33,596 bases of DNA from positions 70,438-104,033 of the forward strand of contig JAFRDO010000065.1 of the NCBI GenBank assembly GCA_017403825.1, read 5' to 3'. Below the pieces are notes generated by a model. The model was not told where the DNA came from. It saw only the letters and a program-made list of their open reading frames with translations, and did no database searches. How positions within the stretch are numbered: position 1 is the stretch's first letter; each line of letters opens with the position of its first letter. The DNA is from Kiritimatiellia bacterium. Its GTDB lineage: Bacteria > Verrucomicrobiota > Kiritimatiellia > RFP12 > UBA1067. This document shows, piece after piece, positions 15,560 to 26,000 of this stretch. The position numbers were made by a program, and so were the translations under genes.

Positions 15560-18500
15560 TCAGTAGAGCGAATGTACAGAACGTCTCAGCTGGGTGTCAG
15601 CAACAGGGACCAGCCGACAATCGCCCACTTCGATGACGCCGTCGCCGATTACGCGAGCGTCTCCCTTGACCGCAAAATCGCACTCTGACCGGGGCTTGAG
15701 TTCGACCTTTGGAAAATTCTTGCGGATCCCCTTCCCCGGGTGCGGAATCTCAGTCGCCTGAATCGGCAACGAATACAGAAGCGGTCCGCGCAAATAAGAC
15801 TTCTCGCCTCGCGGCCCGGTCCATTCGCGCACCGGCATGTCGAATTCAAGTTCGATGACGTCGCCCTTGTGCCAAGGGCCCTTAAAACATCCGTCGTTCG
15901 GCCATTTCACCGGTTTCCCGTTCAGCCTTGCCGCCACAGACCTGCATCCGCGCGGCTTGCGAAGGACAATCGGCCACAAATCGCCGTGGATTACGTCAAG
16001 GAACTCGAACTTCACCTTGTTCCCCCTTGGATACGACCCGCTTTCCCGGATCGTCATCTCTGGCGTCCTTAAAAGGCAGTCGCCATACGCACAGGCCATA
16101 TAGCCGCCCCACATGATCTCCATCCACATCGATTCGACGAATTTAGGAAGCGCCGCATGAAAATTCGAACGGCAGCATGGGTAGCCTGAATCGGGCCCAG
16201 GGCAGACGGAATCGCCGGTCGGATTGCACTCATACCCAAGCTTCTCGTCCATGGTGCACTGCGTCTGGTTGAGGCGGTTGTAATAACGAATGCCCTTTCC
16301 GTCCGCGGACAACGTCGACGGCAACGCGTTGTACGCGACCGTCTCCATGTCGTCCATCGCATCGGCGTTGCCTGTTGCGGCCACCACCTCGCGACACGAA
16401 AGAATGCGCTCGGTTATCGCACAGAGCTCAGTTCCGTCCAGAGGCGAAAGCGGTTCGGAGCCGTTCAGCATACGGTCGGGCCGGCCAAACGCCTGCATGG
16501 CCCAACTCTTCGGGTCGAACACCGACGAATAGGCCTCGGCATCGGCTTTTTCCCCTAACAGCCGGAACCGGAGTGCCGGAGTCTTGAGACCCTGCATGAA
16601 GTTGACTATATGGGACTGATAGCCGTCGGCATCGAGAAGCCCCCCTTCGTCGCCCGTGCGGTAATACGCCGTCCAATCCGCGCCCTGCTTGAAAAGAAGC
16701 TTCATGAGAGAGACGAGCCTGTCGGACGGCTGGTTGTCATGAAGCCACATCACGACCTCGATCTCGTCACCGGCGCGCGCCACTGCCCAGGGGGAATCGG
16801 CAACGAGAGGATACTCCGGCAGACGCTTGGCCTGATAATCGAAATAACGCCTCAGGAACGGCAGCACGCGTCGATCAAGACTCGTCATGTACCAGTCGCG
16901 GACAATCTGCAGGGCAAGCATGTTCGCCCACCAGTTGTCGTTCTTAGGGCCGAAGTCCCCGTTCGGACGTTGCGAGGCGAGAATCGCATCCACCCAGCGT
17001 TTCGCCTTCGCCTTCAGCCGTTCGTCATCAAGCGCGAACGCGAGCGAGAGGAGTCCGCGGGCATAGTAGGGTCCGCGCTCCCACACATGCTGGCCGCCGC
17101 GGTTCCTGCCTGTAAGCCAGTCGGACAGGCCGATGTCATCGTAAAGTTCCTCGGCGTGTCCGGTGAGCCCGTCGCGCTGGAGCTCCAGCTGCCTCCTGAG
17201 CCATCCTTCCGCCAGGATCGATCCCGGCGGAAGCTTCTTGCCGACAGAAGGCAGACGCGGAACAATTTCGAAGTCGGAAACCTTCACGTTCTCAAGATGA
17301 ACGTTCTCGTCATAAAAGAAAAGCGGCACACGGCGCTGGTATGGCATAGGCAGCGGCGGATCCATCGGAGGCTCGGCCTTGTACATCCTCACGTGGGATA
17401 TGTCGATGTCCCTGAAAACGCCGACCGTGCGGCGCTCGGGGAAATAATGGGTGAAGCCGATGCCATAGCAGAAGAACGAGCCGTTCACGTTCTTGATTCG
17501 GACACGCTCCACCGGTTCGCCGGCGGAGAGCAGACGGACCGCGCTGTGGCCGTATTCGGCGTAGATGCCGTCGATCTCGATGTCAGTGATCGGGCCCTGG
17601 TGGATCGCGCACGCCCCGTCGTTCGCGTTCAGGGCGACCGTGTCGTCCCAGCAGGTGCCGCGAACGTTCCGTATGACGCCGTGATGGCACCCTCCGTCGA
17701 GATGGATGCCGTCCATGTTGCCCTTCGCCGGATTCTCCGTCGTATAGTCGAAGACAATGTTCTCCACCTCAAAGTCGTTCACCCTGGCGAGCTGGCAGGC
17801 ATAAGTCACCGGATTGCGGACCGTCAGGTTGCGGAACCGGAAATTCTTCACGTTCACGAAGAAGAACGCATTGCCGAGGAACCGGTCTGCCACGTATCCG
17901 GGCCGGTTGTCCGGCGGCAGCGGCGGATTCGCGTAGGCGTTCAACATCGGATTCGGCGACTGGACGACGTTAACCATATCCCAGACGCCGCCGTCGACGG
18001 TGATGTTCTCGTTGCCGCGCACGATGTCTGCATTCCCCGCCATGGCGCAGTCGGAACCGAGCGCCAGCCGTATACGCGCACCCTTCGCCAGCTTCAACGA
18101 GGTATCTGACTTGAACATGAGCTTGCGCGAGATGACATACTCTCGCTCGGGCAGATCGACTTCGCCCCCCTTGTCAAGAAGTGACTGAATGAAATCGGTG
18201 TCATCGCGCGTCTCGATCTCGACGAATCGGATCGTCTTGCGGTTGAACGTGTAGGTGATCGCGACAATCCCCGGCCGAGGCTCTATTATCGCGGGATAGG
18301 AATACTCGTCGCCGTCCCAGGCACCCCGCCCGGGAACGCGGCTGATGAGCGTACGGAACGGCTTCCAGGTGGCACCATCGTCTGCCGAGACCCTGAGGTC
18401 GAGCCTGGTGCGCGGCCCCCAGTCGACGTCGGAGACGTTCATCGCCATGTAGAGCCTTCCGTCGGAGGCTCGCACGAGATCGATGCCGGAATTGTTGTTG

Positions 18501-19252
18501 GGGAGCCCCGTGTCCGCCACTTCGCTCCACGTCTCGCCGTCGTCGGAGGAGTCGCTTCGGAATATCCGCCCGGCGTTCGAGCGGAGGAATGCGTGCACGC
18601 GCCCGTCCGCCGACTGCCACAGCGTCGGCTGAATCACCCCGAAGGGCTTGCCTGTCTTCAGCTTCAGGTCCGGGACGCGCATCTCCGGCGCGGCCCGCCA
18701 GGTACGCCCGTCGTCATCGGAAATGTCCACGAACGCCCGCCACGGGCCGCGCTCGCGAGAGGCGGGCGCGAGAAGGCGTCCCGACTTCAGCCGCAGGCAC
18801 TTGTTCTTTACCGGACCGCGTCCGCCAGAGACGTCGCCGAGGACGAGTTCCTTAGGCGCACTCCAGGTCTGGCCCTCGTCCCGGCTTTCGGTGACATACG
18901 TCTGCCAGTCGCCGATGGGCTTGCCGACCTTGAAGAAGAGAACGATCCGCCCGTCCCTGCCGCGAAACAGGACGGGATTCCAATGAGCGGCGTCGCGCAC
19001 CTTGGCGATCTGGCGCGTCTTCTCCCATGTCCCGCCGATGCGCCGCGAACCCCAGATGGCGACATCGGGCTCGCCTTCCTTCGTCCCCTGGAACCAGCAG
19101 ACGAGATACTCGCCCTGGCCCTTGAGGGGAAGGACCGTCGAGGCATGGACCTGCCCGTCGACGAACGGCGAACAGAATTCCTGGACATCCGACGCGTATT
19201 CCGCCCGCGCAAGCGAAGCCGCAAAAGCGGCAAGAAGGATCATCTTTTTCAT
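15560..19252 (-). CDS. Secreted three-domain fusion: sialidase-like + GH28-like beta-helix + GH127-like
   Basis: A 1230-residue exported protein with a signal peptide (cleavage likely after ALA-type ARA17). Residues 25-346 form a sialidase-like beta-propeller with four Asp boxes (SRDEGQTW 123, SDDDGRTW 178, SSDDGETW 235, SADDGATW 289). Residues 347-665 form a right-handed beta-helix related to GH28/pectate lyase folds, starting at DDTDFIQSLLDKGGEVDLP and including NMDGIHLDGG (512) and WDDTVALNAND (535). Residues 670-1160 match GH127/DUF1680 beta-L-arabinofuranosidases: PPGSILAEGWLRRQLELQ, then Glu942-x-Cys944 and the Cys1026-Cys1027 pair, corresponding to the zinc/nucleophile site of HypBA1. 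The frame is uninterrupted. The ATG overlaps the preceding gene (ATGA). Sialidase activity is not implied by Asp boxes alone; the substrate is unknown. Last gene of its operon. Confidence 0.85.
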   Translation of the reverse strand: MKKMILLAAFAASLARAEYASDVQEFCSPFVDGQVHASTVLPLKGQGEYLVCWFQGTKEGEPDVAIWGSRRIGGTWEKTRQIAKVRDAAHWNPVLFRGRDGRIVLFFKVGKPIGDWQTYVTESRDEGQTWSAPKELVLGDVSGGRGPVKNKCLRLKSGRLLAPASRERGPWRAFVDISDDDGRTWRAAPEMRVPDLKLKTGKPFGVIQPTLWQSADGRVHAFLRSNAGRIFRSDSSDDGETWSEVADTGLPNNNSGIDLVRASDGRLYMAMNVSDVDWGPRTRLDLRVSADDGATWKPFRTLISRVPGRGAWDGDEYSYPAIIEPRPGIVAITYTFNRKTIRFVEIETRDDTDFIQSLLDKGGEVDLPEREYVISRKLMFKSDTSLKLAKGARIRLALGSDCAMAGNADIVRGNENITVDGGVWDMVNVVQSPNPMLNAYANPPLPPDNRPGYVADRFLGNAFFFVNVKNFRFRNLTVRNPVTYACQLARVNDFEVENIVFDYTTENPAKGNMDGIHLDGGCHHGVIRNVRGTCWDDTVALNANDGACAIHQGPITDIEIDGIYAEYGHSAVRLLSAGEPVERVRIKNVNGSFFCYGIGFTHYFPERRTVGVFRDIDISHVRMYKAEPPMDPPLPMPYQRRVPLFFYDENVHLENVKVSDFEIVPRLPSVGKKLPPGSILAEGWLRRQLELQRDGLTGHAEELYDDIGLSDWLTGRNRGGQHVWERGPYYARGLLSLAFALDDERLKAKAKRWVDAILASQRPNGDFGPKNDNWWANMLALQIVRDWYMTSLDRRVLPFLRRYFDYQAKRLPEYPLVADSPWAVARAGDEIEVVMWLHDNQPSDRLVSLMKLLFKQGADWTAYYRTGDEGGLLDADGYQSHIVNFMQGLKTPALRFRLLGEKADAEAYSSVFDPKSWAMQAFGRPDRMLNGSEPLSPLDGTELCAITERILSCREVVAATGNADAMDDMETVAYNALPSTLSADGKGIRYYNRLNQTQCTMDEKLGYECNPTGDSVCPGPDSGYPCCRSNFHAALPKFVESMWMEIMWGGYMACAYGDCLLRTPEMTIRESGSYPRGNKVKFEFLDVIHGDLWPIVLRKPRGCRSVAARLNGKPVKWPNDGCFKGPWHKGDVIELEFDMPVREWTGPRGEKSYLRGPLLYSLPIQATEIPHPGKGIRKNFPKVELKPRSECDFAVKGDARVIGDGVIEVGDCRLVPVADTQLRRSVHSLY

Positions 19253-22200
19253 TGAACGATAATCGCGAGGCCCTTCCTGGACACTTCAACCTTTACGCTG
19301 TTCCCATCGCGGAAGAACCGGACGTTCCGCCGCGCGAGAAGCGCCTCGTTTCCGACCGTCCAGTCGGTGAAGTCGACGTCGCCGAGGGTTGATGCCGAAA
19401 CCAGCGTGTACACGCCAAGCCGAAGCGCACGGACGTCGTCCAGCGCAAACGAAACAGTCACCGCCCCGCCGAAATCCGCCGCCCCCGACACGGCAAGGGA
19501 AGACACCGCGCCGTCCCCCGAAACGCCGACCGCGAGCGAACCTGCGTCCGCGACTTCAAGTGAAGCGCATGTCAAGGAGGCTGCGCCGTCAACGGCAATG
19601 GCGCCGGCGGAAACCTTCATGTCGGACCCGGCGTCGAATGCGGCTCCGCCATTGAGCGTGATCGAACGAATCACCGTCGACGGATCGGCGCGCTGGAACC
19701 ACTTCTCCATCAACGCCGCGATGATGCCCGCGCGCCGTTCGTCGGACAGGACGTCGTTGAACGCCAGGATTTCGGCCACCTTTCCGCCGCCGGCATTGGC
19801 ATCGCGATCAGAGCAGACACAGCCAAACGAGCCGCAGACGACAGGACGATAGGACAGGACATGGAACCCTCTCGGCAAGACATACGTGTTCACCTTCGCC
19901 TCGCCGTCCACACTGACCATATCCTTGTTGCTATCGAACCCATACGCCCATCGACTGAGAAGTCCGCAGCCGCCGTTGCGGATGAAGGAGGCGCCCGATG
20001 AATATGAGCTCGCGAGGAAGTCGCCATAGTCATCCGCTCCGTCTGTGCCGACGATGCGCTGGTCGGCGCAGACGACAAAAATCTCTTTCAATGCCCCAAA
20101 CTGATCCTCCTGGGGGCCGAGCCAGATCGTCATGCCGGCGGCATCCGCCGCATCGCGCGAGCCGAAGTCCACCACAGGGACGACCTTGCCGTTCGGCATC
20201 GCCGCCGCCGCAAACGTCGGATGCGCCTGAACATGGGCCGCGCTGCGCGCACGGTTGGTGTACTTGTCGCTCTTGAGGCAAAGGTTCGCCGAATTCTGCG
20301 AGTTCCAGACAAGGACGTTCGTCGTTGCGGACCCGTCGCCGTTGTCGACGATGTCGAATGTAAATGACGAAATATCTGAAGCGTCGAAGTGAAGCGCACA
20401 GCCCGCGTCATCGACCTCAACTTCGTCATGCGGATAGGTGATGGCAAGCGCCCCTCCGGCAACTGTCACGTCGTTCGTGGCGACCGCGCCGTCCGTTCCG
20501 GATACGACAACCGCGCCGACGCCTATCGCTGACAGGGAGCCGTTGCTGCCAGACACCCTGGGAATGACGTCCGTCGTTCCGGCGACGGGATTGCCCACCA
20601 ACGCCTCCACGTCGTCGGCAAAGCGGTATTCGTCGATTTGTGGCTCAGCTTCGGGGTGAGGCTTGCCGAGCCACTTAGCCATCAGGTACGCCTCGGTATT
20701 GCGGACTTCGTCCAGCGTCAGCGGACGGTCGTAGAGGATCACTTCGGCAAGGTCGATGTTGCCGGAATAATTATCCGTATCCGTCGTCAGTTTCGCCAGC
20801 AGGTCGCCGCGGATCTTGTCAAGCGTGCCGGAATAGGACTGCACGCACCAGTCGAGCGTATTGAAGGTACCGTTGAAATCTGCGAACCACGGATCGACAG
20901 CCCGGCCGTTCATCGCCCAACGCAACGACCTGGCAGTGGGGTGCGAGTAGGTCAGGCCGACGAACTGGCCCGTCCCGTGGATCAGTTCCGTGGAGGAGGA
21001 GCCGAGGCAATAGTTGTGGTCATTCGGATTGGTGTTCACACGATAGACGACGAATGCCGCATAGGAATCGACCTGGCCACGCGGCTGAAGCCACATCCAG
21101 GACGAATTGCCGCTGTTTACGTGCCCGAACGAGACAGCGTCAAGTCCGGTCGGCGTCTGCCCTGTAATGAGCGACGGGAAGTGTCCGGCGGTCTTGGTAC
21201 TCGTGTGATAGGTCGTGTCGGCGTCAACCGGAGGAATCTCGGCATAACAGTCGCTGCCGCCCCGGCGGTCGTTCCAGCGGACAATCTTCGAAGTATCGTT
21301 GCCGCCGCCGTCACAGGCGAACGACGACGTCTCGGTCGCATCGAGCCAGAGCATCGGCGACGACGCCGGCGCATTCGTGGCAATCGCCGAACCGACGCGC
21401 GCGACCTTTCCGTCCCTGACCTCGACGACGACGTTCGTCTGCGTGATGCCGTCCACCAGGAGCGTGCCGGCGCCTTCCTTGACGATCTTTCCGCAGCCAT
21501 GCGCGGAAAGGTTGCCGACGCGCGCGACGCGGCCCGCCGGCACTTCGACCGTCGCCGTATCGGCATGTACGACCAGTTCTCCGACATCCTTGTCCACATA
21601 GTTACGGTGCCATTTCTTCATGAGGAACCTGACCGCCTCCGCGCGCTCGTCATCCGTCAGGTCGCGGTTGTAGACGAGAATCTCGCCCACGCGCCAGCCG
21701 CCCGTGCCCGTGACCCTGTTGCGTTCCGTGGCGATCTCCTGGAAAGTCTGCGCCGACGGCAACTTGACGCTGACGACGGACAGCGAGCCGAGATCGTCCC
21801 CGTTGAAGCGCGTCGGGAATATCTTGCGGTTCGAGCCAGGGCAGCCGTTGATCGTTATGTCGGCTCGCATCGCCGCATCGGAGCAATACCAGCCGAAGAC
21901 CGCAGTGCGTCCGCCTCCCTGCAGGTTCAAAAGCCAGATATCGCCGAGAAGAGACCCGTCGGACTCCGACTCGTCTCCTGCAGGGACTGTGTTTTGGGCG
22001 ACGTAAAAGATTTCCTTGGCCGTGATGGCCGTGCTGATCTGGAAAAAGCAATTCGAAGGCGAGTCTTCGGTCGCGCATGTCGCCGGCAGACCGAAGTCCA
22101 GCAGCTGCCGCCCGGTCGTGCTCGTAACGGCGGCAAGATAGGGAGCGCGGGCCGAACCGACATAGCCGTCACCGGTCCGCGGCGAGCTTGGAACGTAGCA

Positions 22201-23013
22201 ATAGACGTTGTTGCCGTCGCAGTCGCGCCAGGCCGTCACCGTCGTACGCCTTTTGCCGGAACCATAAGTCTCCTCTCGGGTGTCCGCTCCGGATATCTGC
22301 GTTGCGTCCAAGTGAAGAACCGTCCCGCCTGGGAGCGACGGCTCTAGGGCAGCCGCGTCGACGCCTTTCAGGACAAGCGTGCCGTTGTCGACATAAATCC
22401 GAGAATCGGCTCCGGCGGCGTTGTCGACGGTGAGCTTGCCGGATCCCATTTTCCGCAGGGCGCCGGCACGGACGAGCGTGCCGACCTCCGCCGCGGTTCC
22501 CGGTTCTGGCACATCAATGGCCATATACCCCCACGTGTCGAAGTACTTGACGAATGGCGTGTGCTGTGCCGTCGCGTTCAAGACGAGCTTGCCGCGTCCA
22601 GCAACAGACGTCCAGAACCCGCCGAACCCGTCGGGGTCCGAGACGGTGACGGTCTGCCCGAATCCGGAATAGCTGTCCTGGGTGGTGTACAGCGTGAGCT
22701 GCGGATGAAGCCCCGACTCGCAGGCAAGCGCACCGAACTCAAGCTCATGGACCGCAGTGGAGAGGTGAACGCTCGAGTTTGGGAATGTGATGTTATAGGC
22801 TATTCTGGACAGACTGTTGCCGACGTATGAAATGTAGGCGCTGTCTTCTGCGCGATCTGGCGTCCTGTCCGGAACGGCGCCGTCGACGAGCCAGACACTC
22901 GTGTTGTTCCAGTAATTGCCGCTGCCGGCTGTCGTCAGCCAGGTGAAGTCGAGCGCGAATGCCGACGCAGCCGCAGTTGCGGCCGCCATCAGCGTCATCA
23001 TCTTGCTGGTCAT
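19249..23013 (-). CDS. Secreted protein with three LamG-type modules
   Basis: A 1254-residue exported protein with an alanine-rich signal peptide (cleavage after about Ala20). Three homologous modules of about 230 residues recur every 320 residues (232-470, 554-782, 872-1107). Each opens with LHLDAT / LWLDAT / LHFDAS plus a W-N/R-D segment and closes with GEILVYNRDLTDDERAEAV, AEVILYDRPLTLDEVRNTE or AEILAFNDVLSDERRAGII followed by LMKKW-type residues. These are concanavalin-like (LamG) folds that usually bind glycans. Linkers and the ends are rich in short beta-strand repeats (KIVKEGAGTLLVDG, SLAVSGAADFGG) like autotransporter-associated strands. No catalytic signature was seen. The ribosome-binding site AAAGGA precedes the ATG. 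It lies between two glycosidase-like genes and probably docks substrate or enzymes at the cell surface. Confidence 0.82.
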   Translation of the reverse strand: MTSKMMTLMAAATAAASAFALDFTWLTTAGSGNYWNNTSVWLVDGAVPDRTPDRAEDSAYISYVGNSLSRIAYNITFPNSSVHLSTAVHELEFGALACESGLHPQLTLYTTQDSYSGFGQTVTVSDPDGFGGFWTSVAGRGKLVLNATAQHTPFVKYFDTWGYMAIDVPEPGTAAEVGTLVRAGALRKMGSGKLTVDNAAGADSRIYVDNGTLVLKGVDAAALEPSLPGGTVLHLDATQISGADTREETYGSGKRRTTVTAWRDCDGNNVYCYVPSSPRTGDGYVGSARAPYLAAVTSTTGRQLLDFGLPATCATEDSPSNCFFQISTAITAKEIFYVAQNTVPAGDESESDGSLLGDIWLLNLQGGGRTAVFGWYCSDAAMRADITINGCPGSNRKIFPTRFNGDDLGSLSVVSVKLPSAQTFQEIATERNRVTGTGGWRVGEILVYNRDLTDDERAEAVRFLMKKWHRNYVDKDVGELVVHADTATVEVPAGRVARVGNLSAHGCGKIVKEGAGTLLVDGITQTNVVVEVRDGKVARVGSAIATNAPASSPMLWLDATETSSFACDGGGNDTSKIVRWNDRRGGSDCYAEIPPVDADTTYHTSTKTAGHFPSLITGQTPTGLDAVSFGHVNSGNSSWMWLQPRGQVDSYAAFVVYRVNTNPNDHNYCLGSSSTELIHGTGQFVGLTYSHPTARSLRWAMNGRAVDPWFADFNGTFNTLDWCVQSYSGTLDKIRGDLLAKLTTDTDNYSGNIDLAEVILYDRPLTLDEVRNTEAYLMAKWLGKPHPEAEPQIDEYRFADDVEALVGNPVAGTTDVIPRVSGSNGSLSAIGVGAVVVSGTDGAVATNDVTVAGGALAITYPHDEVEVDDAGCALHFDASDISSFTFDIVDNGDGSATTNVLVWNSQNSANLCLKSDKYTNRARSAAHVQAHPTFAAAAMPNGKVVPVVDFGSRDAADAAGMTIWLGPQEDQFGALKEIFVVCADQRIVGTDGADDYGDFLASSYSSGASFIRNGGCGLLSRWAYGFDSNKDMVSVDGEAKVNTYVLPRGFHVLSYRPVVCGSFGCVCSDRDANAGGGKVAEILAFNDVLSDERRAGIIAALMEKWFQRADPSTVIRSITLNGGAAFDAGSDMKVSAGAIAVDGAASLTCASLEVADAGSLAVGVSGDGAVSSLAVSGAADFGGAVTVSFALDDVRALRLGVYTLVSASTLGDVDFTDWTVGNEALLARRNVRFFRDGNSVKVEVSRKGLAIIVQ

Positions 23014-23051
23014 AGCGTCATTCCTTTCGTTTGACTCTTGATCGTGTCAAG

Positions 23052-26000
23052 TCATTTTACCGGCACCATCAGCATGAATTCGTGCGACGGCAGCGCGAAT
23101 GCGCTGAGCTCGTCGGGCGAATATGCCTTGTCCGTCATGAGATCTTTCATCCTAGAGGGCGCCGCGCCGGCCTTTGCCCAGTCGAGCCTAAGGGCCGTAG
23201 CAAGCGGTTCGCGAGAGAAGTTCGCAGCAACAAGAAGGAACGGATACGGTCCCTCGCCGTCTTTCCAGGTGTAGAGCGCGGTGCGAATGCCCTTCGCCGC
23301 CTCGGCATGCGGATCGATCCAGTAGGGGTGAAACTCCGCCGCTCCCATCTTGAGCGGCTTGAGTCGGGCCTGCAGCTCGTCCCACGGCGCGCTGAACTCG
23401 TGAAAGAGCCCCAGGCACTGGAAGTCATAGACGAGCGCGGACATCGGCACGGCTCCGAGGATCGCATTCCGTCCGAGATAGGCGTCGAAATCCTTGTAGA
23501 CGGTCTCACGGGCGAGCGTGCGGGCACGGACGTTCTGCGGGCCGGCATAGACTCCGCATCCGTGTATGTTGCAGTTGTAGTTATACTGGTACTCCTCCTC
23601 CGAAATCCCCTCTTGGTAGTGGTAACGGGGATTGGCGATGTACGGGTACGCCTGCTCCTCGCCTGGCGAAACACCGTCCGAAAGCAAGTGGACGAACGGG
23701 AAATACTTCGAGTGCGCGTGCACGAAGAACCACTTGCCGTACTGACGGCAGAGCTTCACCAGCCGGATCGTGAACGAGCGGTGCGACAGCGCAAGCGAAT
23801 TGACGTAGTGCTTGCCGAAGGCGTCCGTGCCGCCGTGTCCGTGACGCTCGTTGTCGCAGAACTCGACGTTGTAGCAGTCGAAATAGATGCCGCGGAGCAG
23901 CGGGTAGGCTTCGAAGAGCTTCTGGATGTTCGCCAGCTGCCAGTCGGCCGCCCCAGTGTTGCCGCAGCACTGCATCACGCGGGTCTTGACGCCGACAGTC
24001 GGCTCGGTAAAGTCCCAGCGGGCGGCCGGGTGCCGGGCCCATGTCGGATAGAAATAGTCCCATTCGCGGCCGAGAGGACAGATATGCATAGGCATCGAGT
24101 AGGGCGCATCGACACGGCCCTGCCTTTTCAGCCTTTCGAGAAACTTTCCGAAACTCTCCGGGTGGGCGGGCACAAGCGTCGTCCAGTAGAGCATCCCGTC
24201 TTCGGCGTCGCGTCCGGAGGAGACCCTCCAACCGCTCCATGTCCAGTCGTACACCCGGTTGCCCTCGCCGTGAATCATCGACCGGTGCTGGGTGTCGGCG
24301 CGCTTAGGCGGCGTCGCCTCAAAGCCCATGAGGTATCGCGCCGTCCTGCCGGCGGGAAGCGCCGTCTCCTTCGCGATGATGTCGATCTCGACTGACGTCT
24401 CTTTTTCGCCGCGGACGAGATGGACGTTGTCCGCCGTTCCGTTCTCAACCCAGTTCGCGTCATTCTCGCGATACCACGCAAGCCCCACTTCCGTGCCAAC
24501 CGTCCAGACAAGCGAATAGTTGTCGAAGTCGAAGCCCAGGCGGCAGTCGTACCGGCCGTCCTTCCAGGACTTCGGCATCGGCAAGAACAGGAACTTCGCC
24601 TGCTCGGACGGAGTCGAGTACTTGAGTTTCATCGACCGGACTACCGTATCCCGCTTCGGATCGCCTTCCATGTCAAAACCGTATTCGACGAATCCGTCGA
24701 ACCAGAAACGTCCGCGGGCACGGAGCTTGAAACCTCCGACCGTCGCCTCGGCGAGAATGCGCACCCAGTCCGGGTGCTGCTCGCCGACGCGCGTGTTCTT
24801 CCATACGACCTTCTCCCCGTTGAGCTCGAGGTGCGGCGGCTGGACAATGAGCTCCTTGCCGCGGGAAACGACACGCGTCGGCATCACGCCGTCATGGAAC
24901 TCGTACGTGCGGTCGAGGATCCTGAAGACGAGCGGATCGCCGACATCCTGCTCAAGCGGCGTCCATGGCGACGGCACGGAATGGTCAAGTCCGATGCGCT
25001 GCTTGAGAAATTCCATGTCCGGCACCCTGAAAAGCGCGGTAGACCGATACCCCGTCCCCTTGATTTCAGAGGCAAGCTCATAGTCATGGCCTTCCTTCAC
25101 GCTGTCGCCGAAGGCAAATCCGACCTTGCTGTCGGACTCGTGGAATACGACGTCTGCGGACTCGACGACAGAGCCGTTTTCCTTGTCGGCCAGCACGAGT
25201 CTAACCGGGTAATCGTTCGTCATCGGCAGCTTGACCGCTGCGAAATCGAGCCGAACCGCGAGCGTTTTCGTTCCGGGATCGCATTCATATCCGAGTTTCA
25301 CGGGATCGCGCTTCGATGACGAAACGCTGTAGCCCTTCACAAGATCGGGACGCTTCTTCGCGCAGGCAGCGAAGATTTCCTCTTCGGACATGCGGTAGTC
25401 GCGGATCTCGATGTCATCGAAAGCGGTCGTGCGCGACTTGTCGAGATACGGCCAGTCATTCGGGTTGTCAATGGTGATGACGCCATCCTCAAAAGATTTC
25501 GGAAACGGGAGGGGGCTGTCCATCTCTATGACCGGAGGATAATCCGGAACGGGATTCGGCTCCTTGCCGTCGATATAGAGCCCGCAGCCGTTCGGATCCC
25601 ACGCGAAGTCGATGCGATGCCATTCGTCCTCGCGCCAGTTCGCCTCACCGCAGACGTAATACCTTTGCCTTTTCTGCGAGAGGTCGGGGGTGTAGAAGGC
25701 GCAAATCCGGTTTCCCCAGACGTAATACTTGTAGATATAGAACGAGAAACCCTTCCCTTTCATCACAAGATAAGGCTGAAAGAACTTCGCGTCGCCGATC
25801 GTGTAGTTGCATGGCTTCACCCAGAAGCTGACGGTGCCGCGGTTCGGCCTAACATGTCCCTTCAGCGGCCACGAGACCCATTCCTCGGTCCCAAGCGTAA
25901 GCGAATTGCCCTTGTCGTCCATGCCGGGGTGCATCCGGAGCTGCAGGTCCTTCGTGATCCCGTCGCAAGCCTCCACGGCTCCGTTCCGGTCTGTCGCTGT

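Noticed and set aside
16610..18109. A 499-codon plus-strand open frame opposite the trimodular enzyme
   Set aside because: No ribosome-binding site or recognisable domain; the opposite strand has beta-helix and GH127 motifs.
20638..22347. A 569-codon plus-strand open frame opposite the LamG-repeat gene
   Set aside because: Arg-rich, no motif, and the minus strand encodes three clear LamG modules.
23033..23053. Inverted repeat CTTGA/TCAAG plus a TTGACA sequence between the two LamG genes as an internal promoter
   Set aside because: No -10 box at suitable spacing; the stem is five base pairs.
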